The notes beneath the pieces were generated by a model. That model was not told the origin of the DNA and made no database searches. It worked only from the letters and a program-made list of their open reading frames with translations. Shown piece after piece: positions 10,264-22,400 of a stretch of 64,000 bases of DNA (positions are counted from its first letter, which is position 1; every line of letters starts with the position of its first letter). Position numbers and translations under genes: made by a program. Source of the DNA: Turbatrix aceti. Its lineage: Eukaryota; Nematoda; Chromadorea; Rhabditida; Panagrolaimidae. The stretch lies in assembly GCA_963969345.1 (NCBI GenBank), contig OZ017766.1, forward strand, positions 6,324,001 to 6,388,000, written 5' to 3'.

Positions 10264-11614
10264 GAGACAGTCCACGACAGGATTTCGGAATAAGGGGGAG
10301 AGCCCGACAAGGCTTTTTTACAACTTAAAATGTTTTAAGCCAGAATTGTTCCCCACCCCTAAAAACCTCTAAATCGCCGATACACAGATTTTTAAACACA
10401 TCGGATTCTGTAGTTTTGGCTTCTGGAAGTTTTTGACAAAAATCGATGCCACGAGCTTCGCTATAGTGGAAAAATGCTGAAAATTTTATGAGAGGGGTTT
10501 TGAGGGACGGGGAACACGAAGTCGTACTCAGATAATTTTTATCGTTACGGTAATTGCTGATTACCGTATAAAATGTGTGGTTTTTTGGTCACCACTGGCG
10601 GGGTTCTCCGAGGGGAGTACATTGTGATAGCACATCTTGTAGCCCGTGTTTCGGCGCTTCGAATGACGTAACACGCGAAAAAAAGGAGTGACCGGAAAGC
10701 GGTCATCCATGGGCTTTTATAGCGCGCACTCAAGAAAACGCGCGCGATCAGCTTCTTTTTCTCTTCAAACAAGCTTGCGCGCGCATAAAAGGAGTCATGT
10801 TCAAAAAAAGGCCCTGAAGCCAATTTTTGTTTCGTACATCCACGGTCACTTTGGTAGGCTTTGGCATGTCCCAGATATCACATTAAGCCACGTGCACCTT
10901 TTATCGGATCATTTTGCACAAAGTTACAACGTTTGAAAGTTTCATGTTTTTTTCAATGCCTGTGGCGATGCCCAATATTGTCAGATAAAAAGCCTGAAAA
11001 GCTAGAATCAATCTTTGGGACATGCTAAAGTCTACCAAAGTGACCGCGAGCATAAAAAACAAAAATTGGCTTCAGGGCCTTTTTTTGAACATGACACCGT
11101 GAATGCGCGCGCACGCTCTTTTTTTGTCACTTGAAGCGAAATTGTGCGCGTTTTCTTGAGTGCGCGCCATAAAAGCCCATGGATGACCGTTTTCCGGTCA
11201 CTCCTTTTTTTCGTGTGTTACGTCATTCGAAGCGCCGAAACACGGGCTACAATATATGCTATCACAATGTACTCCCCTCGGAGAACCCCGCCAGTGGTGA
11301 CCAAAAAACCACACATTTTATACGGTAATCAGCATTTACTGTAACGATAAAAAATATCTGAGTACGACTTCGTGTTCCCTGTCCCTCAAAACCCCTCTCA
11401 TAAAATTTTCAGCGTTTTTCCTCTATAGCGAAGCTCGTGGCATCGATTTTTGTCAAAACCTTTCAGAAGCCAAAACTACAGAATCCGATGTGTTTAAAAA
11501 TCTGTGCATCGGTGATTTAGAGGTTTTTAGGGATGGGGAACAATTCTGGCTTAAAACATTTGAAGTTGTAAAAAAGCCTTGTCGGCCGTCCGAAATCCTG
11601 TCGTGGACTGCCTC
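10264..11614. mobile_element. TTAA-flanked fold-back DNA transposon (non-autonomous)
   Basis: The element is 1351 bp, flanked on both sides by TTAA (10260-10263 and 11615-11618). Ends read gagacagtccacgacagg and, in reverse, gaggcagtccacgacagg. The inverted arms are about 500 bp long (for example cgaagtcgtactcagat on the left and its reverse near 11360). A second palindrome sits in the middle (about 10785-11100, repeat C). No transposase is visible. A TTAA target is the rule for piggyBac and is also seen in some Sola elements; the ends do not show the usual piggyBac CCC start, so family assignment stays open. A related end is at 46909. Confidence 0.75.
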
Positions 11615-11618
11615 TTAA

Positions 11619-14415
11619 ATATTCATGGAAGTTTTTCAAATCGGAAGTTTTTGTTACATAAAAATTATTTTTGTATCGTAAATGTTAGTATATTTCCGTG
11701 TAATCGTTTTTGAACAGACAGACGTGTTTATAAAAAGCGCAAATGAGGGTCAATTTGCGGCGCGGCGAGGCAACAAAAATGGAACAGAAAATGATTCAGT
11801 CGTTTTTTTTTAAACTTTTCAAAGACAAACGACCGATATTTCCCTTAGCAACAAATTTTTTTGAATTTTTGACACCTTTCCTGAGACTAAAAATTTTTTA
11901 CAAGGAACAAAAAAAATTATTTTTTAATTTTATTTTTGCTAATCTTGACTAAAATTGTCCTTGTCTTGACATGCACTCAAAAAATTGTTCCTAGCTTTAC
12001 CGGATTCAGTCAAGTGGTACATAGGGGGGCGCATGTACGTACGTGGCTGGCTGCTCACGATGACGACCTTGTCTCGGTTGTCTTGTTTCGCGACAGCGTT
12101 GATGACCAAAATCAAGTCATTCCCTCACCTCGGCGACCGCAGCCGCAACCGAGACCGAGACTCTGACCGGGACCGTGGTCAGGACAGCGATATTAGTTCG
12201 TTGCTGGGGAGACGGTCGGGGGGTCGGTCAAGTCAGTCAAACCGGGGTCAGCGGTACGGATAATTTTGGTGCTCTGGAAGCTAACGACACACGAAGCAAG
12301 GGGAGGGGGACTCGGAATGACCGCGCAGGATGCGTACGGACCACCTGACCCCCTCACCTGTCTCCGGTCATTTCTTGTGTTTGACTGGGATCTTCTTGCT
12401 TGTCAACTTTTTGTCCGACGACCGATTCAACTGTGTTTGTTTCCTTTGATCTGTCTGTGCATCTTCTTCCATACATATTTGCACGTGCACGTGGTCGTAC
12501 AGTGCAATGTATAATACTTATATATTCCTCACGCGTCTGCGTAAAAAGAGGGATGGATGCATGGCTACTTTTTTTTCTGTTTTTGTCAGTCATGCAACTT
12601 TTTTTTGTTTTTTCCCATTTCTGTAATATTTTTTCACACCTGTTTTGGAGTTACATACGTCATACTAGCACTTTGCTTAGGTTAAAAAATGTTTTTCCTA
12701 TAATAAATATTTTTGTATGAGTCATGTTTGACGCATTTTACCCTTATCTTGTCTAAAATTTTACTCCCACAATCAGCACAAAATTTTTATCACTTAAATA
12801 CTCACTCATTGCCCAGGGCGGCGTCGGTGTCAATAGCTTCAAATATTCATTCCGTCGTGCTTATTGACACTTGAGCCGGGTTTTATAGCCATACGGAAAT
12901 TTTTTTATGTACAAAGCGTCTCAGACAAAGTCATTTAGCTCCGACTGGCGTGTGTTTGTTTAGAGCAGAGGTTTTTTTCCGGTAATTCACACTTTTGTGA
13001 GTTTACAAAAGGTTCAGCTTAGTTTTTTTTAGATTTTTTGGCCGCTTTAAAAACGATCGATTTATGGATTTATGTGGAGGGAAAATGGTTGATTGGTGGC
13101 GGTGATTGGGACTGATAGGAACTTTTCTTGCCCGGGCCGACCCTTTCTAATCTTTTACAACTGCGATTCATCGCTCGTCACGTTTGATTGCCTGGCCTCT
13201 TTTTTTTCTCTCTTCGATAAATCATCGATACCATTTTGCCTTTGAATGCGCTTTGAAATGATTCTACAACCGGCCTGGCAATTCTCATAGTAAAAAAGCG
13301 CCATACAAAAGTCAGTGTTGCCCATTCATTCACAAACCACATCACGATTGAATTGATCCGGCCACTGACTGACTTATTTAAAAAACCTGCATGGTGTTTC
13401 CCATGTTTTTTTGTTCACTCACATACATCACGTATATACTACGTATGAATATTATACATACACGTGTGATGCGTGGATGATGGGAGAGTTTTATCGCCAG
13501 CTTTGCGCCTGTCCCGTGGAGGAAAGACACCGCCGAGAGATTCTGTTTCAGTTTTGGGGGTGTTAGAGGTAAACAAAATTTTTTTTTCGCGTAATATTTT
13601 GGTTGTCGCGTTTTTTATCATCATCATATTTTTTTTATATTTGTGCATTACTACGCCAATTGTTGATTAGAAAATGTTAGGGCTAGCCGAAATTCGCTGC
13701 TTGGGGTTTTTAGGGATAGTTCGCACACCTATAAAACATTAGACACTCCTTTAAAAAATGCCAAAAACGGAAATTTTCGTGCAGACTGACATTATCCGTG
13801 GATTTTTGTTATTTCAATGTTTTTTAGTTTCATTTTTACAAAATACTTGGCTGGTTACTTTTTTGAAGCAAAAATGTTTTTTTAATAAATTTTTTTTTAT
13901 TTTAGATTTAAGAAACTGAAATTAAAAAAAAAAAGAAAACGTTTTTAAAATGAAATTTGTTTTTAAAATAAAAAAAAAATTTTATAATTTTTATTTTATT
14001 TATTTATTTATTTTTAAAATAAAAACATAAAAAACGTTTTTAAATTTAAAAAAATCTATTTTTTTTTACAAATTTCATTTTTTTTTGTTTTTAAAAATAA
14101 AATCAAAAACAAACAGATTTTTTTAAATTTAAAAACGTTTTTTATATATACATTTTAATTGTTAAAAAATTTAAAATATTTTAAAAATGGTTTACTTTTT
14201 TTTAATTATGTTAATTGAATCATGCGTGCATTCAGTAATTGCCTAAATAAAAAAATTCATCTTGGTAAACACCCCTTTTTTCAGCACCGAATGGTCTAAC
14301 CAGTGTCGTACCAGTAAAAACGACGTCTAACCCCCTATAACTCATCCAAATCCGTCAATCAATGCCCCCCGACGCGAGAGATTCAACAACTCACCGTGCC
14401 ATCCCCTGACATGCC
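11619..14415. other. Long non-coding stretch; one doubtful ORF at 11985-12263
   Basis: No convincing gene. 11985-12263 (+) is open for 92 codons and contains an Arg/Asp-rich run (DRSRNRDRDSDRDRG) in GC-richer DNA, but it has no partner exons and no recognisable domain. 12400-13500 has moderate complexity and may contain upstream regulatory DNA. 13860-14210 is low-complexity A/T sequence (tttttaaaat, tttatttatttattta). This could also be the 5' region of the membrane-protein gene starting at 14416. Confidence 0.45.
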
Positions 14416-15962
14416 ATGCCACGTCGTCCTCCGTCGATCGAGCCCGCCGAGGCCGGCTTCGACGCAGGTGACCCCTTTTTACGGTACCTTCAGAAACTCA
14501 TTTTTGCTCACTACAAACGCATTGCCTATTTTTTGGTCTTAGCTACCGTAAGTGCCCTCTTTTTTGGGGTGTTTTTGAATCTGGGGGTTTTAAAAATGTC
14601 AAATTTTAGTACATTTTTGCCTTTGCCGAATACTTTTACCTCCGAATGACCGGCATAATTGCCCCCGAAACGCTGGTGTACAAAAAGCCACTCCTGCCCT
14701 TCGCTCCCAACGTTACCATGATTCGTACGGGATTTCACTACGCATCTACGCTGGCTGCTTTCATCGCCATAGAATTAGTTCAAATTGTTGTAAGTTTTTT
14801 TTTGTTAAACCTATTTTTTTTTATTCGAAAAAAAGTTTTCATTTAAAAAATAAAAAAAAAATTAAATTAAAAAACAAATAATAAATAAAAAAATAAAATA
14901 ATTTTTTTTTATTTTTAAATTTAAAAAAAAATTTAAAAAATTTTTTATTTAATTTTTAATTTTTTAAACAAAAAAAAATTTGAAATATTTTTTCCACCCC
15001 AAAAAATCCCCCTTTCAGTGTTTTTTCTTCCTTACAGTATCCGGTTACTATCTCAGAATCAGACAAAGATATAAGAATTTCATAAGCATGGAAGAGCGCA
15101 TGCTTCTTGAACTACGGTATCACATTCGAAAAGTCATGTTTGACACGCTCTATCCTACTTTCTGTGGGTTTTTGATCATCATCCTTCCCCACCTGTAGCA
15201 TCCATAATTTTTCAGGTGTGTTCCTAATGTCCAGTACGGGAGTGTTCGCGTCCATCTTCTACATGGTCGGCATGCGAGACGAAGAAATCGACACGCCATC
15301 GCTCGTATTTATCCATTGCTTTGATTTCTTTGTTATTTTATATTTTGTATCGTTTCCAATTGTCTACGTCATTTATCATCCTGATATCCAGTGCAATCTT
15401 ACAAAGTAGGTTTTGGTTTATTTTTGGGTCACAAAATTTGAAATATTTACATATTATATTTTTTTGGTTTTTTTTGAAAACCGAATTTTCGAAAAAAAAT
15501 TCCGTGTGTCACGTTTTGAATTGTATCACTTCAGAAAATACAAACTTCGGCAACTCTAACTCATTCGTCCGAATCATGTTTTTTTCCAAAAAAAGTATAT
15601 TTATAAAAATTAAAAGTTAAAAATCCCAATTTAACATTGCATTTTCAAAAATATTTTTTATTCCTTGCAGGTTTACGTCCGTTCCACCACCACCACGCCC
15701 ACTCTCGAACAACGCATCTCCGAACGAAGAAAACCGCACAATAACCATTTTAGTCGATCCCGATGCTCAACCCCAAAACGGCGGAATCGTCATAGCCAAC
15801 GGTCACGTGACGACCGATTATACGTGCCACCAACGGGTACCTCCAAAAACCACGACAGCAGTTCACCTGTCCATGAGAAAGCCAGAAGAGAGGGAAGAAA
15901 TCGAAGCCGACGGACTCCCGAGAATCGAGCCTCTTCAAATCAAAATCACCACAACTGTCTGA
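14416..15962 (+). CDS. Multi-helix membrane protein, possibly a nematode chemoreceptor-type protein
   Basis: Five exons (14416-14547, 14610-14789, 15019-15163, 15216-15405, 15671-15962) join with consistent phases to 312 residues. Hydrophobic helices are visible at about residues 34-54, 80-120 (two, across the exon 2/3 border), 152-175 and 185-213. The last ends in FPIVYVIYHPDIQCNL, which resembles the end of helix 7 of serpentine receptors. A 97-residue hydrophilic tail follows, rich in Pro, Asn and Glu (SVPPPPRPLSNN). Only five or six helices are clear, so an upstream exon holding the first helix or two may be missing, or the protein belongs to another family. The exon joins are firm, the family assignment is not. 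Confidence 0.6.
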
Positions 15963-15965
15963 CTT

Positions 15966-16560
15966 TTTTTGCCCTGATAGGTGATATTTTGGAAATGTTT
16001 CATAAAATTTTGCCAAAAGGTGGCTTTTTCTATGAAAAGTTTGTACTGTAAAATGTAGCCGCCTGAGGAATAATTTCGCAGAGTTAAGATTGCCGGAAAT
16101 CGCGTTTTTGCCCTGTCTGACAATTTTTGGGACGTTGTAGCTAAAAAAACTACAGCCACGCCTAATTCGGGGTACAAATTGATCGTCGTGATTTCTGATG
16201 GAGAATCCGAGAAAAATATAAAAATATTAGGTTATCTATCACCTTGAAAAATGCCGAAACAAATGTACCGTTGTGAACATTTTTTTAATGCGACTTTCGG
16301 CATTTTTCAAGGTAGCAGGCAACCCAATATTTTTATATTTTTCTCAGATTCTCCATCAAAAATCACGTCGATCAATTTGTACCCCGAATTAGGCGTGGCT
16401 GTAATTTTTTTAGCTACAACGTCCCAAAAATTGTCAAAAAGGCAAAACGCGGTTTCAGGCGATTGTAACTCTGCTAAATCAACCAAAGAAAGCTACATTT
16501 TACAGTAAAAACTTTTCATAGTAAAAGCTACTTTTTGGAAAAATTTCCTAAATGTTGGAT
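15966..16560. repeat. Palindromic MITE-like repeat A, copy 3
   Basis: Begins directly behind the stop codon of the preceding gene. Inverted arms are about 290 bp: ccaaaaggtggctttttc, aaactacagccacgcctaa, gaaaaatgccgaaa, then the reverse sequence to agctactttttggaaaaat. This is the most symmetrical copy in the window. Confidence 0.7.
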
Positions 16561-16687
16561 AACGTTGTTGTTGTTGTGACTGACTGAGTACTGATCTCCA
16601 ATGACTCAAACATACAAAAAAAAGAAGAAGAAGAGTAATAAAAAAGAGATAACAAGGATGCACCCGGGTGGTCTCAGGTCACACAAA

Positions 16688-19194
16688 TCATACTCCGGGT
16701 GGGTGATCGTCGTCGATGTCGCCTGGAGGCCCGGTGCTGTCGCCACCACGACTCGACTTTTCGCGTCCTCCTCGATCGCGGCGATGTCGACGATCTCGAT
16801 CCCGGTCATCGTCGCCGGTCTTGTGTCGCTTCCGGTCCCGATCGACGCTGCGCTCGCTGCGGGTATCGTCACGACGCTTGCGATCGTCGCGGTCTCGATC
16901 GCGTTCTCGCTCTCGATCCCGGTCACGACGGACAGGTGAGCGAATTCGTCGATCCCGGTCGCGATCTCTGTCTCGTTCACTGCCACCGCGGTCGTACCTT
17001 CTCCGGCGGCGATCGTCATTGCTAAAAAACCCGTAAAAAAATTCAATAAAAAAACGCGCCAACGAAAAAAAAACCCACTCATCGTCTCTCCTCCGATCAC
17101 GATCCCGATCACGTCGTCCAAAATCGTAATCTCCACTGCCTCCGAGGGATACGATATCGGTTGTGCCCGGTGGAGCGTCGCCCATGCCGGGTGGAATGTC
17201 GTTGGATTCTCTCCTGCGTCCACCACCACCGACACCACCAGAGTTGTACGAGGAATTGTAATACGAACCGCCACCGCCGCCGCCTCCGGCGTGTCCATTG
17301 TTCGAGAAACCTGCGATACCAGAAGACAGGGGTGGAGGACGGAACATCGCGGTGAGATCCGTCGGTGGCATCTTGTATGACGGCGGAGGCATGCCCAGGT
17401 TGAATGTGGCACTCATGTCACCGCCGAAGCCTGGAGGTGGTTGGCTGGGGTTGAAGAGTATCGGTGGAGGCTTTGTGAGATCCACTGGAGGTAGGACTTT
17501 CGGAGAATCGGGCTGAAAAATGGGAAATGGGTTACTTTACGGTAAAAAAACAAAAAAATGGGTTTTGAAGGGAAAAATTACGGTGGAAGTTAAAAAATGT
17601 GTCTTGTAAAGAAAAATTGTAAACCCAGAATGAAAAAAAGATAAATTACGGTGAAATTGCAAAAAACGGATGTTGAAAGGAAAAATTACGGTAAAAAGAC
17701 AAAAATGGGTCCCGAAGAGAAAAATTACGGTGAGAAAGCAGAAAATGGGTCTTGTAACGAAAATTTATAGTGAAAAAGCTAAAAACGGGTCCCGAAGGGA
17801 AATATTGTGGTGAAACGTAAAAAATGGGTCTCAGAAAGACAAATTACAGTAAAAGAAAAAAAATTGGTCTTGAAAGGAAAAAATGTAACTCACATCAGGA
17901 AAGGAAAAGTTGACAGTCGGAAGCACAGATGGCGCCATTGTCGTGGGAATTGGAGCTCCAGTTTCTGCCGCAATGGCATTTCTGACCACATCAGGCTAAA
18001 AAAGAGTGTCAAACAACCTTGCAGGGCCCAAAAAAATCACATACCACAGATTCAGGAACATTACCGCCCTGCGCGTTGTTTCCGCCAAATCCAATTTTTA
18101 CGGGTTGCTTGAATGGATCGATAGTCAACAGATTACGACCAGAAGTACTGTAGACAGGCTGAATGATGGCAGCGTTGGCTTCCTTATTGCCGTGCCGATC
18201 GCGAAACTCATTCATGATGCGTCGATTGACATCCGCCTGCGAGGGGTATTCGAGGCGGTAGAGACGCTGCTTTTCCGCGTATTCATTCCAGGATTGTTCG
18301 TCGAAGCCAAAGTTGAAGTAATCCGTGATATTCGCACCTGGCTTGAGCCAGGGCTTTTCCTTTTCCTCGTTGGGGTTAACGTCGTAGATTGGCTTGCCGT
18401 TGACCAGGGGAACAACATTTGGGTCTAGTTTGGCGTAACCTCGGCGCTGAAAGATGTTTTTTTGAGGTTTTGAGATGATAAATATGCAAAAAATCGTCAA
18501 AATTAGGCCTTTTGGTCTAATTTTACTCCAGTTAAGCATAAAAAACGCAAATTATGAAATAACAACCAAAAAACGTCATAAAAAACCGTAAAAAGCCTAA
18601 AAAAACCCAAATTTCACCAAAAACCCCCAATTTTGTCATTTTTTACGGTTTTGAGACGATAAATGACCAAAAATCGTCAGAATAAACCCTATTTATCCCA
18701 AATAAAGTCTTTCTATCGCGTTGAACCTAATTCCACCCAGTTCATCACAAAAAACCGCAAATCACGCTTCAACGAACAAAAACGACCAAAAAAAACGTAA
18801 AAATCCTTCAAAAAATGTAATTTTCGTTCCAAAACCCCCCGAAATATCGTAACCTCATCAAAAAACTCACAATTTCACCAATAGTGACCACGACGTCGTC
18901 CTCGTCGCTGTCATCATCGTCGTCAAACTTGACGCCATCGTCCTCGGAATCATCGTCGCCCTTCGCTGACTTTTCCGTGGCTTCCTCGTTCGTTTGAGCG
19001 TTTTCAGTCGCCTCCGGCAATTCAACCGCAGGCTTTAGCGCTTCTACCGGATCTGAGGCTTCCGGAGCCACCGAAGACGTTGGCTCATCCTCGACTGCGG
19101 TTTTCAAGTCGTCTTCTTCGTTCGGCGGTTCACCGGTCTCTGGCACATTCTCCACCGACTCGGTCGCTTCTTCCGGTTCTAATGCGTCTGACAT
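16688..19194 (-). CDS. fipp-1: Pre-mRNA 3'-end processing factor Fip1
   Basis: Five exons (19194-18871, 18446-18045, 17995-17894, 17512-17079, 17021-16688) join in frame to 531 residues. Fip1 is a CPSF subunit that binds U-rich RNA and poly(A) polymerase during cleavage and polyadenylation in the nucleus. Residues 1-108 are acidic (ending DDDDDSDEDDVVVTIGEI). The Fip1 motif is at 139-168 (KPWLKPGANITDYFNFGFDE, then QSWNEYAEKQ). A Pro/Gly-rich middle follows (about 250-370), and the carboxyl third is an Arg/Asp/Glu mixed-charge domain (RDRDRD, RERERDRDRD), as in metazoan FIP1L1. Transcribed divergently from the helicase gene, 282 bp away. The symbol follows C. elegans usage and is inferred. 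Confidence 0.9.
17520..17890. repeat. Intronic minisatellite in fipp-1
   Basis: Intron 3 is built from about eight degenerate units of roughly 40 bp with the core gaaaaattacggtgaaaa followed by aaaatgggtcttg. Units differ by substitutions and small indels. The repeat is not seen elsewhere in the window. Confidence 0.7.
18450..18870. repeat. Intronic ~190-bp tandem duplication in fipp-1
   Basis: Intron 1 contains two diverged copies of a segment starting ggttttgaga(t/c)gataaat and including aaaaatcgtca, near 18460 and 18650. The rest is A/C-rich. Confidence 0.55.
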
Positions 19195-19476
19195 ACGACA
19201 GTTCTGAAAAAAAAATAAATCGATGGGATAAGAGAGAGGGAAAATGCCCTAAAAAACGTACAACAATGAAAAAGGTGGAAATAAATAAAACTTTTTTGCT
19301 TTTTTCAACGCGAATGAAAAAAATCCAGTCGAGACACTTTGCCAGATTTTTTCCATCATCAGGCGATGAACATTTTGCCAAGAACTGAAAAATTTTATGT
19401 TTGCGTTGGTTTTTTTAGGACATCACTCGTGTTTTATTTTTGTGGATGCCATTTTGGATTCTTTTTTTCTTGCAGG
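19195..19476. promoter_or_regulatory. Shared divergent promoter region of fipp-1 and the DHX37 gene
   Basis: Only 282 bp separate the two start codons. No TATA box is obvious. The sequence ends in tttttttcttgcag directly before G-ATG of the helicase gene, which looks like a trans-splice acceptor. On the other strand, the reverse of ctgaaaaaaaaataaat just upstream of the fipp-1 ATG is likewise acceptor-like. Confidence 0.5.
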
Positions 19477-22400
19477 ATGACGCCAGAAGTACGGAAGACA
19501 AAAAAGCGGAAATCCGAGGCGGTGGTCGTAGTTGAGGAGGCAGCCGACGCTGACGACTACAAAACAACGACCGGCGGCAACGAACTCGTCCTACCAGGCG
19601 CGAAAAAGAAGAAGAAGGCTCGGAAGACGAAGGAAGAACTTGCTGCGCCTGAGAAAAAACTGAACAAGAAGAAACTCGAGCGAAGAGCGGAAATCGAGGC
19701 TGCCAAGGTAAAAAAACTGTCCAAAACAAAGGAAAAAGCTCTCGCGACCCTTCAAACGAGAAAGGAGAAAAAACAGACGGTTAGTTTTCGCTTTGGCGCT
19801 GAAATTGACAATTTAGGGACTGTTTTTTAGCTTGAAAGCCTGTTCGAGGCACTCAAGGAGTACCAGATCGATGCTAGCACTACCAGTGGCCTAATTTCGT
19901 CCAAACATCGTAACGACAAGGATGTTCGTAACGACAAAGGCAGAAGGTGAGTTCTTGTTTTTTGGCGTTAAAATAGGGCTTTTATGAAGTTTCTAACCAG
20001 GAAAATTACATTTTGAAAATTCTTCATGATGCGCTCGCCGGAAATCGCGTTTTTCCATTTTTGGCGACTTTGGCATTTGTAGCTGAAAAAACTACGGCGT
20101 TTTCAAAGCTGGGGTACAATTTGATCGATGTGATTTTTGATAGAGAATTTTAGAAAAATATAAAAAATATGGGGTTATCACCTTGAAAATTGCCGAAAAT
20201 TGAATTTAAAAAATGTTTAGAATGGCACATTTGTTTCGGCATTTTTCAAGGTGATAACCCTACATTTTTATATTTTTCTCGAATTCTCTACCAAAAATCA
20301 CGTCGATCAATTTTTACCCTGGATTTGGAAATACCGTAGATTTTTTCAGCTCCAACGTGCCAAAAGTCGTTAAAGATTGCAAAAACTCGATTTCTGACTG
20401 CTGTAATTCTGCCTGCTACATTTTACAGCAAAAATCTATTTTTAGGAAAAATTTCATGAAGAATTTCCAAAAAGTCACCTAACAAATTGTTTGTAAACTA
20501 ATATGATAAAACGCCAATTTTTACAGCCAAGAAGTCGTTCGTGACCCGATTTTTCCTTCCAAAGTTCGTTCCGTCAAGGGTTCGGTCCTCTCCGGCGATA
20601 AACAACGTATCCAGAAGAATTACTACGAAACTGACTCGTCAACCGACGACGATGGACCCCCGCCTGGATTTGTCAAAGATGAGTCGGAGACGGATGAACC
20701 AGAACCGACGGTTGTCGAGGAGCCAAAACCCATCGCATCCCCAGTCAAGGCCAATCCACGAATTTTGACAGCTCCTGATTCGGATGACGACGAAACAACC
20801 AAAGCAAAAAAAGCTCGACTGAAGAAGTTTTACGCCATTCTCTCAAAAGTCAAGGGAGCCATGGTTCAGGTTCACCGCGATGCTGAGATACAACTCAAAA
20901 GGTCGCAGCTGCCCATCTTTGCTGAAGAAATGAACATCGTTGAGGCTATTAACGAAAATGCCGTGGGTTTTTTTAGGCGAGATGAAAAAAAACTGTCAAA
21001 AACGCTCATTTTTTGCAGGTTACGGTGGTTTGCAGCGAAACTGGATCCGGCAAGACCACCCAGATTCCTCAATTTCTCTACGAAGCGGGTTACACGTCTA
21101 ATGGGCACCTGATTGGCATTACGGAACCTCGACGAGTCGCTGCCATGAGCATGAGTAAACGCGTCGGTGTCGAACTCAATGAACCGAAAACGGTGTCGTT
21201 TCAGGTTGGTTATCTTTCGTTTTTCGTTGCAAGAAAAACGTGAAAAGTAACGTTGTTTTGGTAATTCTACCGTAGAAAGTAACGTTATTTTTTTTCGTTG
21301 CAAGATTTGGTGTCTGAGACAGGATGAAAAGTAACGTTCTTCTACTGATACTACCGTATGAAGTAATATTTATTTTTCGTTGTAAGATTTTGTGTTTCAA
21401 ATGTAACATTATTTGGTTAGTTGTACAGTAAAAAGTAACATGTATTTTCGTTTCAAAAATCTTTTTTCCCTAAATTTGATGTTTTTGGTCGATTTTTTGC
21501 CATTTTCAATCCGTATTTTGTGTTTTTAGATTCGTTTCGAAGGAAACCGAACAGATGACACCAAAATTCTCTTCATGACCGATGGAGTCCTTCTCAAAGA
21601 GCTTCAAACTGATCTTTTACTGACCAAATACTCAGTCATCATCATCGACGAAGCCCATGAGCGCTCAATGTACTCGGACGTCCTCATCGGACTCCTTTCT
21701 CGTATCTGCTTCCTCAGGGCGAAGAAGGAATTTCCGCTGAAGTTGATAATCATGTCGGCTACTTTGAGACTCGCTGATTTCACACAGAAAAGGTTGGACA
21801 TAATTTTTTTGCATTTGTGACCGTTGTTTACAGATTATTCCCTGTTCTGACGCCAAAAGTGGTGACAGTCGAAGCTCGGCAATTCCCAGTGCAGATTCAC
21901 TTTGAGCGACGCACACCCGAGGACTACATGGAGGCGGTGTTTAAAAAGGTCTGCAACATCCATGAAAAGCTTCCCGATGGAGCGATGCTCGTGTTTCTCA
22001 GCGGACAGAGCGAAGTGCGGAGACTCATGAGGCTGCTCATAGGGAGGTACCCGATGAAGGGGAAGGAGTACGCCGGGCATCTGACCAAGAAGCAGAAACC
22101 TGTCAAGGTAAATAGTTTTTTAAATATTTTTTGTTAAAAAAACAAAAAGTGGCATTTTTCAATATTTTTGTGTTGCGACCAAAACTAGGTTTTAGAATAA
22201 TTTTCAAGTTGAAACAAAAATTACGTTTTTTTAAGAATAATTTTCATGTTGATTCTAAAATTAGGTTTTTAGAATAATTTTCGTGTTGAAACCGAAGTTA
22301 CATAATTTCGAAAAATTTTCGTGTTCATACCGGAATTTTCTGTTTTGTCGAATATCTGTCGTGTCGAGACCAAAGTTGTTATTTTCGAACATTTTCGTTT

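Noticed and set aside
11985..12263. 92-codon ORF with Arg/Asp repeats
   Set aside because: No partner exons, no recognised domain, and a competing overlapping frame of similar length; mentioned only inside the intergenic entry.
13860..14210. AT-rich repeats as a possible replication or matrix-attachment site
   Set aside because: Only low-complexity A/T runs, similar to several introns nearby; no specific signal.
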